A stretch of 64,000 bases of DNA from Pseudoalteromonas neustonica (GTDB taxonomy: Bacteria > Pseudomonadota > Gammaproteobacteria > Enterobacterales > Alteromonadaceae): positions 1 to 64,000 of the forward strand of contig NZ_BDDS01000021.1 of NCBI RefSeq assembly GCF_001653135.1, read 5' to 3'. Shown here in pieces: positions 26,382-35,261 of this stretch (its first letter is position 1; each line of letters opens with the position of its first letter). Made by a program: the position numbers and the translations under genes. The notes below the pieces were generated by a model. That model searched no databases. It was not told the origin of the DNA and was given only the letters and a program-made list of their open reading frames with translations.

Positions 26382-27015
26382 CGTCTTTTCCTAGTAACTC
26401 ACTGTTATTTATCACATCTCTTAGTGCGGTGATATTTAAATGTTGCATTAGCGTTGTCGAATGTTTTACATGGCTGATGTGCCAAGGCTCAGGCGCAACG
26501 CCGCCTAAATCAGATTGATATGGGCGGTAAAAACCATACAGAGCGAGGTTTTTATCAAGCCAACGAGTGAGCGCTGAAAAAGGCCCACCATCTTGATACT
26601 CGTGCGCTTCTAGTTGTAATCGGTAATCAGCGGGAACGGCTGCTTTATCAAAAATATCGAGATCAGTCCCGAAATGATGCCTACTTGTACCCGGTAGCGC
26701 AGAGTAAAGCATAATAGCGTGGCATTTTTCAATGTCGGTTAGACTCGTTAGATCAACGACTTGTTGCTGTTTATTTAATACTGGGCGCTGGCCACTAAAT
26801 TTTGCATTCCAAATGTGTGCTTGGCGCTCAAAACTTCGAAAACTAGAGACTATCGCAAGCTCAAAGCCAGCTTGCGCAGCGGCTGCTTGTAGTTGGTTAA
26901 AATCGACAATAATCTCTTTATGCAGTTTATGAGCGTTATGTTCACTGAGTAACAACTCGCTTTGACCGCAAGCGCAATCGCTGAGCTGCTGAGATGAGAG
27001 TTGTTGATAAATCAT
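26314..27015 (-). CDS. M15-family D-Ala-D-Ala carboxypeptidase-type metallopeptidase
   Basis: 233 residues. The M15B/LdcB zinc site is visible: the SRHHFGTDLD motif (His and Asp ligands) and EPWHISH (His ligand and catalytic part). Such enzymes trim peptidoglycan stem peptides (LD- or DD-carboxypeptidase). There is no evident signal peptide, so a cytoplasmic role in recycling is possible. It overlaps dapE by four bases as the last gene of the operon and overlaps the EamA gene tail-to-tail. Confidence 0.85.
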   Translation of the reverse strand: MIYQQLSSQQLSDCACGQSELLLSEHNAHKLHKEIIVDFNQLQAAAAQAGFELAIVSSFRSFERQAHIWNAKFSGQRPVLNKQQQVVDLTSLTDIEKCHAIMLYSALPGTSRHHFGTDLDIFDKAAVPADYRLQLEAHEYQDGGPFSALTRWLDKNLALYGFYRPYQSDLGGVAPEPWHISHVKHSTTLMQHLNITALRDVINNSELLGKDAILTHLPMLYQRYVLNVSSAVA

Positions 27016-28142
27016 GTTAATAATTGCTCTAAAATTTGCTCGTAAATATCGGCCAAGGCAATAAGATCGTCAGTGCTTACACACTCGTTTACTTTATGGA
27101 TAGTGTCATTTCGAGGCCCAAGTTCAATCACTTTTGCGCCCGTTTGCGCTATAAAGCGCCCATCCGATGTACCACCAGTAGTCTCAAGAGCTGTATCTAC
27201 ACCAGTCACTGATTTAATCGCCGCAACTGTGGCATCAATTAGTGGGCCACCTTCAGTGATGAAAGGTTGGCCATTCACAATCCAATTTAACTCATAGTCA
27301 AAATCATATTCGTCAAGAATATCAATGACGCGTTGCTGTAATTGTTGATGGGTGACTTCAGTGCTAAAACGAAAATTAAACTGAATCTCTAATTCGCCAG
27401 GAATAACATTTCCAGCCCCAGTGCCGCCATTAATATTTGAAATTTGAAAACTAGTGGCAGGGAAAAACTCATTCCCAGTATCCCATACAGTTTGGCTTAA
27501 CTGAGTAAGTACAGGAGCTGCAATATGGATAGGATTTAACGCCAGTTGCGGGTAGGCCACATGGCCTTGTATTCCTTTTACGGTTAAAAAGCCTGTAAGT
27601 GAACCTCGACGGCCATTTTTAACGACATCACCAAGTACATCACGTGATGAAGGTTCACCAACCAAGCACATGTCGATTTTTTCACCACGGGCTTCTAATG
27701 TGTCTATAACGCGGGTTGTGCCATTAATAAAAGGGCCTTCTTCATCAGAGGTAATCAAAAATGAAATAGAGCCTTTGTGATCTGGGTGTTTAGTTACAAA
27801 TCGCTCTGTTGCAACAATCATGGCCGCTAATGAACCTTTCATATCGGCTGCACCACGCCCATGTAACATGCCCTCTGTTATCAGGCCTGAAAAGGGAGGG
27901 TGCTGCCAGTTTTTTTCCGGGCCCGTGGGGACAACATCAGTGTGACCAGCAAAGCAAAAATGCGGAGAGCGATCTCCTTTGCGCGCCCAAGTATTAAGGG
28001 TGTCTGTAAAAAACAGTGATTCAATATTAAAACCTAGCTTTGCCAGACGTTCATTCATCATCGCTTGGCAATTAGCGTCTTCAGGGGTGACTGAGCGCTT
28101 TTTTATAAGATCTTGAGCAAGTTTAATTACGGGGTCATTCAT
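27012..28142 (-). CDS. dapE: Succinyl-diaminopimelate desuccinylase
   Basis: 376 residues, the normal DapE length. It removes succinate from N-succinyl-LL-diaminopimelate in lysine and peptidoglycan synthesis. M20 metallopeptidase motifs: AGHTDVVPTGP (His, Asp), GRGAADMKGS (bridging Asp), TSDEEGPFINGT (catalytic and metal Glu) and GPRNDTIHKVNE (His). The 4-base overlaps with yffB-like and M15 genes show one operon; the dapE-yffB pairing is also found in E. coli. Confidence 0.96.
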   Translation of the reverse strand: MNDPVIKLAQDLIKKRSVTPEDANCQAMMNERLAKLGFNIESLFFTDTLNTWARKGDRSPHFCFAGHTDVVPTGPEKNWQHPPFSGLITEGMLHGRGAADMKGSLAAMIVATERFVTKHPDHKGSISFLITSDEEGPFINGTTRVIDTLEARGEKIDMCLVGEPSSRDVLGDVVKNGRRGSLTGFLTVKGIQGHVAYPQLALNPIHIAAPVLTQLSQTVWDTGNEFFPATSFQISNINGGTGAGNVIPGELEIQFNFRFSTEVTHQQLQQRVIDILDEYDFDYELNWIVNGQPFITEGGPLIDATVAAIKSVTGVDTALETTGGTSDGRFIAQTGAKVIELGPRNDTIHKVNECVSTDDLIALADIYEQILEQLLT

Positions 28143-28486
28143 AATGCAAAAATCTCATCATATTGAGCCGCTTTATAGCCTAAGTGGTAGTTACTGTTAT
28201 GGATAAGTACAGGGCGTTTGATCATAGCTGGCTGCTCAACTAAAATAGCCAAAGCGCTTTGCTTATCTAAATTTTCTTTTTGCTCATCAGATAATTGGCG
28301 ATAAGTCGTGCCGCGCTTATTTACCAGATCTTGCCAATCAATATGTTGTGCAAATTCGCTCACCATTTCATGAGATATTCCGTCTTTACGGTAATCATGG
28401 AACTTAAAATCAATGTTGTGATCGGCTAAATGTTTTTTGGCTTTTTTGATGGTGTCGCAGTTGCTAATACCGTAAAGAGTGGTCAT
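28139..28486 (-). CDS. yffB: ArsC-fold protein (YffB/Spx-like)
   Basis: 115 residues, close to E. coli YffB (MTTLYGISNCDTIKKAKKHL, then DYRKDG and the NKRGTTYR motif). The thioredoxin-like fold keeps one active-site Cys (NCDT) rather than a CxxC. The family is called arsenate-reductase-like, but YffB is thought to be a glutathione-dependent thiol reductase; true arsenate reduction is not implied. It overlaps dapE by four bases. Confidence 0.88.
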   Translation of the reverse strand: MTTLYGISNCDTIKKAKKHLADHNIDFKFHDYRKDGISHEMVSEFAQHIDWQDLVNKRGTTYRQLSDEQKENLDKQSALAILVEQPAMIKRPVLIHNSNYHLGYKAAQYDEIFAL

Positions 28487-28491
28487 ATAAA

Positions 28492-28989
28492 TTACTTCTT
28501 AGTTATTGTTAATAAAGAGTCTACCCCAGCTGTGACATGAGATAAACCATAGTGTACAGCTCCCAACCTATTACCATTGAGTAAAATCATTGTCGCAAGT
28601 AGAGGCGTTTTGAGCTCGCGTAAGTCAAAATAAGCAAGCCGTTCACCTTTGATAATTTTACTGCCGCCTAATTGGGCAATATGGGTATGGGCAATATGGT
28701 GTTGATGTGTATCTAAATGCAGTGTTAGTAATACTTTTAAGCCATTATTTGCTTTCAAGATAAATTCACTGCCTGCATTTTTAACTTGCAATAACGTGCC
28801 GTTAAATGGTGCTAATATTTTGTGACTTGTAAGTTCAACAATGATGCCCCGCCCAAGAGTGCCGTAACTAAAAAAAGGCTCAGGATGCTCACTTAATGGG
28901 CGAACTTTACCACTGAAAGGGCTGCATATTGATATGCTGTTGGGATCTAATTGACGTTGTGGTAAATAGCTAATATCAGAGTATTTCAT
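28492..28989 (-). CDS. EIIA-Glc (PTS IIA)-like protein lacking both active histidines
   Basis: 165 residues aligning over the whole length with EIIA-Glc/Crr (CSPFSGKVRPL, the HKILAPFNGTLLQV region). In Crr the two phosphotransfer histidines lie in NHAF and VHFG; here the same positions read GSEF and LTLH, so it cannot carry phosphate in the usual way. A His-rich loop follows (THQHHIAHTH). Probably a regulatory or metal-binding derivative (inference). Five bases separate it from the ACT gene and from yffB. Confidence 0.75.
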   Translation of the reverse strand: MKYSDISYLPQRQLDPNSISICSPFSGKVRPLSEHPEPFFSYGTLGRGIIVELTSHKILAPFNGTLLQVKNAGSEFILKANNGLKVLLTLHLDTHQHHIAHTHIAQLGGSKIIKGERLAYFDLRELKTPLLATMILLNGNRLGAVHYGLSHVTAGVDSLLTITKK

Positions 28990-28994
28990 AGTGC

Positions 28995-29387
28995 TTAAAG
29001 GGATTCGTTGAGTACGTGGTAGCCATCTTTTTTTAGTGCTGCAATCGCGTTTTGTATACGCTGTCGTTTAACTAAAACATAATCGGTATCGTAGGTCGAT
29101 AAAGCAAAAATTGAAATGCTCGCTTTGGCTAAAACACCTGAGATATCAGCCATGATCCCTGTTAATGAAAACCCAAGTGGACCTACGACCTCTAATGCTA
29201 ACCAATCGTTTTCTGCATCAAGGCTCTCAATCTCAAATGTAGTGGGGCATACGATGGATAATTCGTCGACTGTTTTAGAGATAAAATACATTGATTCTTT
29301 AAATAGCGCAGCAGGAATATCACTATTAACATCAAGGCTATGAATCGTAAAGGCTGTACTATGAAGCTGCAATGTTTGCTTTGACAT
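28995..29387 (-). CDS. ACT-domain protein (COG3603-like)
   Basis: 130 residues from ATG 29387 (MSKQTLQLHS). Two ACT-like halves are seen, the second with PLGFSLTGIMADISGVLAKASISI, a typical ligand-binding ACT pattern for amino acids. A longer reading to 29528 would translate an intergenic repeat and was rejected. It leads a five-gene run through dapE, so an amino-acid-sensing role is plausible but unproven. Confidence 0.8.
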   Translation of the reverse strand: MSKQTLQLHSTAFTIHSLDVNSDIPAALFKESMYFISKTVDELSIVCPTTFEIESLDAENDWLALEVVGPLGFSLTGIMADISGVLAKASISIFALSTYDTDYVLVKRQRIQNAIAALKKDGYHVLNESL

Positions 29388-29420
29388 TTTTAAACCCTTT
29401 GGCAGTAAGTCACTTATTAA

Positions 29421-29552
29421 TAGTATATACCCAAGCCACCTCAAGATGCGAGCGTCGTTGGAGTTAAAAGCGATAGAGGTAAGTGACAGACTGCGATTCC
29501 GAGGTATTCTAGGACTAAAATAACTCATTAACTGCGTTAAAATTAGTTACTG
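29421..29552. repeat. Putative dispersed intergenic repeat
   Basis: The stretch begins TATATACCCAAGCCACCTCA, a sequence I associate with repeats scattered in Vibrio, Shewanella and Pseudoalteromonas intergenic regions. Its right part (minus strand: TTAACGCAGTTAATGAG) shares AACGCAGTTA with the repeat at 39108-39203. It spuriously extends the ACT-domain open frame. Repetition cannot be proved from this window alone. Confidence 0.4.
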
Positions 29553-29556
29553 CAAA

Positions 29557-29586
29557 AAGTAAAGCACCTAATTAAGGTGCTTTACT
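29557..29586 (-). terminator. Terminator after pta
   Basis: On the minus strand AGTAAAGCACCT pairs with AGGTGCTTTACT around TAATT and is followed by TTTTT. Confidence 0.85.
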
Positions 29587-29592
29587 GATGTC

Positions 29593-31746
29593 TCACTCGT
29601 TATTTTTAACTTGTGATGCTTGAATGGCAGTTAACGCAATTGTGTAAACAATGTCGTCAACCAACGCGCCTCTGCTTAAGTCGTTTACTGGTTTTCTCAT
29701 ACCTTGCAACATAGGGCCAATACTTATTAAGTCAGCGCTTCTTTGCACTGCTTTGTAGGTTGTGTTACCGGTATTTAAATCGGGGAATATAAATACCGTT
29801 GCTTTACCTGCGACAGGGCTGTTAGGGGCTTTTTTACGTGCAACGTTTTCCATAATAGCGGCGTCGTATTGTAATGGACCATCGATTATCAGATCGGGAC
29901 GTTTTTGCTTTGCAAGTGCGGTGGCTTCACGCACTTTTTCAACATCTGCGCCTGTGCCTGATGTTCCGGTGCTATAACTTATCATGGCTACACGAGGTTC
30001 AATGCCAAAAGCCGCGGCGGAGTCAGCAGATTGAATCGCAATATCAGCGAGTTGTTCGGCCGTTGGATCAGGGTTAATTGCACAGTCACCATAAACAAGT
30101 ACTTGATCAGGTAATAGCATAAAAAATACCGATGAGACCAATGATGATCCCGGTGCAGTCTTAATCAACTGAAGTGCAGGGCGAATAGTATTTGCTGTGG
30201 TATTGACCGCGCCAGATACAAGGCCATCAACTTTACCGCGCTCTAACATCATGGTGCCAAGTACAACGTTATCTTGTAGTTGTTCATGTGCTACAACTTC
30301 GGTGAGGCCTTTACTTTTTCTGAGTTCAACCATTGGCACGATATAATCATTGATCACACTATGAGGCTCAATAATTGTTACATTTTCGTTGAGTTCAACA
30401 CCTTGTTGTATGGCAATGCGTTCGATTTCCTCGCGATCGCCAAGTAAAATTGTTTTTGCAATACCACGTTGACCACAAATAGCGGCAGCTTTGATAGTAC
30501 GTGGCTCATTACCCTCTGGGAGCACCACGGTTTTAGCAAACTGTCGGGCTTTATCTGTCAGTAAATAGCGAAATGCTGGTGGAGACATTTTACGTGTTTT
30601 ACCGACACTTTTAGCAAGGGTATCGAGCCAGTCAGAATCGATGTTGCTCGCATTATGATGCTTTACCTTATCGATTCGTTGTTCATCATCACATGGTACT
30701 TCCATATTAAAGTTATGTAGTAATAGAGATGTTCGCCAAGTATCGGCGTCAGTGATTAAAATAGGTAAGCCGGTTGCCATTGCTTGTTCGCACAAAGTCA
30801 TAATACGAGGCTCAGGTCTAAATCCACCAGTGAGTAAAATAGCACCAATTTTAGTGCCGTTCATGGCTGATAAACACGCTGCAACTAATACGTCAGAGCG
30901 ATCGCCGGGCGTAACTAATAACGCACCTGGCGTAAAGTGGTTGAGAATATTTGACACAGTACGCGCGCAAAAAGTGACACGGCGTAAACGTCGGTGCGCC
31001 ATATCGCCTTCGTTGATTATTTCAGCTTTTAAATAAGCACATAAATCTTTTACACGAGGAGCGACTAACTCAAAGTCCCACGGTATAGAACCCAATAACA
31101 TAAATGGGTGTTTTCTAAATATGGGCAGTGAGGCAAGTCTATTGAGTTCATTTTCAAGTTGTTCGGGGTTATGTGTATCCACTAAATCAGCGCGAGCTCG
31201 GCCTTCTTCGTCTAAAGGGGCGTTTACTTTATTAAAAATACAGCCCAGTACGCGGGCATGATCAACACCGCCATAGTTGCCTGCAGCAATTTCTAATCGG
31301 TCTTCAATTTGATCATTAGTATCGTTGCCTGGTGTAAGCACAAATACGATATCTGCACCTAAAGTTTGGGCAATCTCGCGATTTACTCGCCCTGCATAAG
31401 GTTGGCGGCGGGTGGGCACCATACCTTCAATAATAGCGACTTCATCGCTGTTTATCGCATTTTCAAAGCGCTCTACAATCTCTTCAAGTAAGTCATCACC
31501 TTTACCATCACCAATCATTTGCTCTGCATACGCAAGCGCAAATGGAGTAGGTGGTGTGATAGGCGAACCTTGAGTAACAATTTGGGTTGACTTTTCTGGG
31601 CCTGTTTCACCAGAACGGGGCTGTGCAATGGGTTTAAAAAAGTTAACTTTGACTGCCTTTTGCTCAAGAGCACGAACCAAACCAACAGAGACAGAGGTCA
31701 ATCCAACGCCTGTTGAAATGGGCACTAACATAATTCGACGAGCCAT
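29593..31746 (-). CDS. pta: Phosphate acetyltransferase
   Basis: 717 residues, the long form of the enzyme. It interconverts acetyl-CoA and acetyl phosphate. Seen: an N-terminal P-loop-like BioD/DRTGG-type regulatory region (about 1-380; VPISTGVGLTSV, EGMVPTRR), and the C-terminal catalytic domain (KTVVLPEGNEPRT, VDGLVSGAVNTTANTIRP, SYSTGTSGTGADVEKV, GPLQYDAAI). It lies two bases downstream of ackA. Confidence 0.97.
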   Translation of the reverse strand: MARRIMLVPISTGVGLTSVSVGLVRALEQKAVKVNFFKPIAQPRSGETGPEKSTQIVTQGSPITPPTPFALAYAEQMIGDGKGDDLLEEIVERFENAINSDEVAIIEGMVPTRRQPYAGRVNREIAQTLGADIVFVLTPGNDTNDQIEDRLEIAAGNYGGVDHARVLGCIFNKVNAPLDEEGRARADLVDTHNPEQLENELNRLASLPIFRKHPFMLLGSIPWDFELVAPRVKDLCAYLKAEIINEGDMAHRRLRRVTFCARTVSNILNHFTPGALLVTPGDRSDVLVAACLSAMNGTKIGAILLTGGFRPEPRIMTLCEQAMATGLPILITDADTWRTSLLLHNFNMEVPCDDEQRIDKVKHHNASNIDSDWLDTLAKSVGKTRKMSPPAFRYLLTDKARQFAKTVVLPEGNEPRTIKAAAICGQRGIAKTILLGDREEIERIAIQQGVELNENVTIIEPHSVINDYIVPMVELRKSKGLTEVVAHEQLQDNVVLGTMMLERGKVDGLVSGAVNTTANTIRPALQLIKTAPGSSLVSSVFFMLLPDQVLVYGDCAINPDPTAEQLADIAIQSADSAAAFGIEPRVAMISYSTGTSGTGADVEKVREATALAKQKRPDLIIDGPLQYDAAIMENVARKKAPNSPVAGKATVFIFPDLNTGNTTYKAVQRSADLISIGPMLQGMRKPVNDLSRGALVDDIVYTIALTAIQASQVKNNE

Positions 31747-31748
31747 AA

Positions 31749-32963
31749 TTAGTGCTCCTGCGCAATGGTTGCAGCATCAAGGGCAATAACCCACTCTTCA
31801 TTCGTAGGGATTACGACCGCTTTGACATTTGCTGCTGTAGAGCTAATAATCCCTTGCTTTGAAAAACGCGCTGCAAGGTTTGCTGTATTGTCACAGTCTA
31901 GGCCCAAAAATGAGAGCTGCGCGATTACTTTTGCGCGAATTATATCTGAGTTTTCACCAATGCCACCTGTAAAAATCAAAGCATCTAGGCGTTGTAATGG
32001 CACCATAAAAGCTGCAATTTGTTTTGCTAATCGATAACAAAACATGTCGAGTGCGAGAATTGCTTTTTCGTTACCTGCTACAGCAGCTTCTTCGATTGTT
32101 CGGCAATCGTTGGAGAGTTCACTAATACCCAGTAAGCCACTTTGCTTATTGAGTAAATCATCGATTTGCTGTGCGCTGTAATCAAGCTGTGTGGTTAAAA
32201 AGTTAAATAGGCCAGGGTCAATATCACCACTGCGAGTTCCCATCATTAAGCCTTCGAGTGGGGTAAGTCCCATACTCGTATCGACGCTTTTACCGTTTTT
32301 AATTGCGCACACCGAGCAACCATTACCTAAATGTGCACTAATAAAGTTACTATGTTCAATCGATTGATTTAATAATTTAGCTGTTTGTTCAGCAACATAA
32401 AAATGGCTTGTACCGTGAAAGCCATAACGCCTAACGCCATAATCTGTATAAAGTTTGTAGGGCAAGGCATACAGATAAGCTGTTTTTTCCATCGTTTGGT
32501 GAAAGGCAGTATCAAAAACGGCAATTTGTGGTAAGCCTTTAAATGATGCCTGAGCCGATGAAATACCTAATAAATTTGCGTGGCCATGTAAAGGCGCAAG
32601 CGTTGCCGCTTGGGTAATGCCCTTTATTACATCATCATCAATTAAAACTGATTGGGTAAAATGTTCCCCACCATGAACAACACGATGACCTACAGCAATT
32701 AAGTGATCAGCTAAATGATGATCGTTGATCAGCGCAACCAGCGTATCAATTGCGGCGCCGTGAGCTTGGTTTGCCTCAAGTTCAATTTGTTTTTTTACAC
32801 CTTGATATTTGTACTTAATTAAGGGGGTTGAAGATCCTAAACGCTCGGCAAGACCTGAAATAATTTCTTCAGAGGTTAAAGCATCTAAAATTGCGAATTT
32901 TAAACTTGAACTGCCACAGTTAAGAACAAGAACATGGCGAGGTAGAGCTGGTTGAGAAGGCAT
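31749..32963 (-). CDS. ackA: Acetate kinase
   Basis: 404 residues. It makes ATP and acetate from acetyl phosphate. ASKHA-fold motifs: LNCGSSSLKFAI, VGHRVVHGGEHF, RRYGFHGTSHFYV with the catalytic Arg/His, AHLGNGCSVCAI, and FTGGIGENS near the end. It forms the fermentative ackA-pta operon and is divergent from yfbV, an order also seen in E. coli. The 380-base gap to yfbV must contain both promoters; no clear FNR or ArcA site was seen. Confidence 0.97.
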   Translation of the reverse strand: MPSQPALPRHVLVLNCGSSSLKFAILDALTSEEIISGLAERLGSSTPLIKYKYQGVKKQIELEANQAHGAAIDTLVALINDHHLADHLIAVGHRVVHGGEHFTQSVLIDDDVIKGITQAATLAPLHGHANLLGISSAQASFKGLPQIAVFDTAFHQTMEKTAYLYALPYKLYTDYGVRRYGFHGTSHFYVAEQTAKLLNQSIEHSNFISAHLGNGCSVCAIKNGKSVDTSMGLTPLEGLMMGTRSGDIDPGLFNFLTTQLDYSAQQIDDLLNKQSGLLGISELSNDCRTIEEAAVAGNEKAILALDMFCYRLAKQIAAFMVPLQRLDALIFTGGIGENSDIIRAKVIAQLSFLGLDCDNTANLAARFSKQGIISSTAANVKAVVIPTNEEWVIALDAATIAQEH

Positions 32964-33342
32964 AACAAGATCCCATTTTTGACAATATCAGTAAGTGAGC
33001 ATTAAGAGTAAGAATGTAAATTAAAGCAAAGTAGTAATCGGCCGATATATTGCTATGCTTAAGTAAATACTGGCTTGCATTAAAAACGGTTTGTTTAGCT
33101 GGTTAAAAAGTAAGTTATTTTCGCTAAAGGCTATTTTTAATGCTAAGTAAATATAAAGTCTAATTGACTTAATGCATGAATATTTTACCTCATTTATTGT
33201 TTTAACGTTAGTGATAAGCATGATCAAAAACAAGTTTTAAGGTAAAAAGGTGGAATGGATTTTACACAGGAATGTTACCGCGAGTGTGGTACACTCAAAC
33301 AGTAAATATTTTTTGATAAACCAGCGATACCTAGGAGCCATG

Positions 33343-33789
33343 ATGCAAAAGAGTGTGATGTCACAAGTTCAAACTGGTCGTGAATATGCAAAAAAATGGC
33401 CTCTTCGCAGAGAGCTGGCGCCGCTATTTATCGAATTTAGAGTAATAAAAGCTACCGATCTTGCGATTACGGTAATGCCAATTATCGCTATGCTTACGTT
33501 GTTTATGCAGTTGAATTATTTAGGCAGTGATTTTTTGCCTCAAGCAATTGCAATGGCATTATTTTTTCTGTCTTTACCTTTTCAAGGCCTGCTATGGCTA
33601 GGAAAACGGGCTCAAACTCAACTTGAACCCGCGATGATGCATTGGTATAAAGAACTACATGGGAAAATGGTAGCAAATGGCTACCAAGGCCAGGTCAATA
33701 GCAAAAATCCAAAATACGCTGATTTGGCGCGTTTGCTCAACGATATGTTTGAAAAAATGGATCGTGCCTTTACGAAAGAGAATCTGTAA
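33343..33789 (+). CDS. yfbV: YfbV family (UPF0208) inner-membrane protein
   Basis: 148 residues from ATG 33343 (AGGAG ends five bases upstream; ATG 33340 is an alternative, and a long reading from 33250 is unlikely). Two hydrophobic segments (about 46-65 and 72-92), preceded by KKWPLRRELAPLFIEFRVIK, as in E. coli YfbV. In E. coli YfbV affects chromosome organisation at the terminus; neighbours ackA-pta match that locus. The end overlaps rlmA by 20 bases in convergent orientation. Confidence 0.9.
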   Translation: MQKSVMSQVQTGREYAKKWPLRRELAPLFIEFRVIKATDLAITVMPIIAMLTLFMQLNYLGSDFLPQAIAMALFFLSLPFQGLLWLGKRAQTQLEPAMMHWYKELHGKMVANGYQGQVNSKNPKYADLARLLNDMFEKMDRAFTKENL

Positions 33790-34582
33790 GGCGCTTAAAT
33801 TGGCTTACATAAAACGATAAGGTGACAATTTGCTCGCCTTGTTGTTCTAGCTCAAGCCAATGCTCTGGTCTAAATTTCCATGCGAAAGGCGTCATTGTAA
33901 TTAGATTTTTCACATCTTTAAACGGCAAAGCAATTTGTTGATCTAGTAAACGTTGCTCGACGAGTTCAAACCCTTCAGGTATGTCAATTGGCGTATGTGC
34001 ATTTACTTCACGGTAAATCTTGTTTTTTAATTCTTTTAAGTGCCAAGGACCTGGACTTGCAACAATAAGTGCTGCTCCTGGTTTTGCTAAACGCGCTAAT
34101 TCAGTATCAAATAAAGGCGCAAAAATACTGACTAGCACATCAGCCGAATCATCAGCGAAGGGCGCTTGGCTAATTGATGCAACGCTAAAATTACAGTGTT
34201 TATAACGTTTGGCCGCGTATTTGATGGCTGATTTTGAAATATCTACACCATACACTTCAATATTACAGGCGTTAGCAATTGCTTGGGTATAAAAACCCTC
34301 TCCGCAGCCTAAATCTATGACTGTTTTTGGAACAAGGGTATGGACGTGGTCTGCAATAGTTGATTGTAAAAACTGATAATGCTGCGTGTTTAAAAAATCG
34401 CGTCTTGCTTGCACCATATCTAGGTTATCGCCAGGTTGCTTTGAGTTTTTTTGTTGAACGGGTAGTAGGTTTACATAACCTTCTTTGGCGAAATCAAAAC
34501 TATGGTTGTTAGTGCATTTAAGCGTGTTTGCGTTCAACTCAAGGGCGTGTTGGCACAGCGGGCATTGATAATTGAGACTCAT
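33770..34582 (-). CDS. rlmA: 23S rRNA (guanine-N1) methyltransferase RlmA
   Basis: 270 residues. It methylates N1 of a guanine in helix 35 of 23S rRNA (G745 in E. coli). An N-terminal zinc finger (CPLCQHALELNANTLKCTNNHSFD) is followed by the RlmA motif EGYVNLLP and a class I SAM-binding fold (VIDLGCGEGFYTQA). Length is as expected. It overlaps the upstream membrane gene by four bases. Confidence 0.93.
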   Translation of the reverse strand: MSLNYQCPLCQHALELNANTLKCTNNHSFDFAKEGYVNLLPVQQKNSKQPGDNLDMVQARRDFLNTQHYQFLQSTIADHVHTLVPKTVIDLGCGEGFYTQAIANACNIEVYGVDISKSAIKYAAKRYKHCNFSVASISQAPFADDSADVLVSIFAPLFDTELARLAKPGAALIVASPGPWHLKELKNKIYREVNAHTPIDIPEGFELVEQRLLDQQIALPFKDVKNLITMTPFAWKFRPEHWLELEQQGEQIVTLSFYVSQFKRLTDSLS

Positions 34583-35250
34583 GAGTCTAAATAATCCTTA
34601 TCATAAAAAGTTTTTACCCACTGGGGGCGATAGGTGATCAGTAACGTAATAGCCATGCCATTTAGCATCGCTTCAGGAAACCAAATTATGGCACATAAAT
34701 ACAGGTAGTTTTCAGTTAATTCAAACCAGTTATAGCTGAGCGTGAAATAGTAAAAAAGACTAATAGAGAGTATTTTTAAGCACGCGATAATTGCTGCACA
34801 GATAAACGCACAGACAAATACGTAGACGAAAAAATGCCGAGGTAGAAGGCTATAACATAGAATAAAAAAAGCATAGCTCAATAATATTGGTAAATAGGCA
34901 CTGAGTAATAAATGTATGGGTAATTGAGTAACAGTGATTTGCTTAAAAGCCACTAATAGCAAAGTAGCAAGCGAAGCACTCAGTATAGCTTGGCGCCAGC
35001 CCAAGATAAGCGTGATAGCAGTGACACCGAGTATATGTAATTCAAGGCCCGGTAATATGCCTGCTTTAATACGCCACAGCAATGCCATTACGACTGTACA
35101 AGCAAATAAACCAGTTTGACGCGCAGGTGTTGTCATCAATGCGGTATATTGCGTTTTATTGACGCTGAGTAAAAAAAGGCAGCCAACAATAAACCACGCA
35201 ATAGATTGCAATTCGAGGCTTATTATTGGCATTATTTTTAGTTCAGTCAT
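34579..35250 (-). CDS. COG3235-type ECF/CbiM-like membrane protein
   Basis: 223 residues, about six to seven hydrophobic segments. It resembles the COG3235 family related to energy-coupling-factor permeases such as CbiM (LHILGVTAITLILGWRQAILSA and the LPIHLLLSAYLPILLS helix). Metal or vitamin uptake is likely, but no ATPase is adjacent. It overlaps rlmA by four bases, probably by chance clustering. Confidence 0.7.
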   Translation of the reverse strand: MTELKIMPIISLELQSIAWFIVGCLFLLSVNKTQYTALMTTPARQTGLFACTVVMALLWRIKAGILPGLELHILGVTAITLILGWRQAILSASLATLLLVAFKQITVTQLPIHLLLSAYLPILLSYAFFILCYSLLPRHFFVYVFVCAFICAAIIACLKILSISLFYYFTLSYNWFELTENYLYLCAIIWFPEAMLNGMAITLLITYRPQWVKTFYDKDYLDS

Positions 35251-35261
35251 TTAGTTATTTG

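Noticed and set aside
29388..29528. N-terminal extension of the ACT-domain protein (47 extra residues)
   Set aside because: The extension translates the intergenic repeat at 29421-29552, has no ribosome site, and the family start is at MSKQTLQLHS.
33021..33233. 70-residue open frame between ackA and yfbV
   Set aside because: Very AT-rich, no ribosome site and no domain pattern; the gap is more likely the two promoters.
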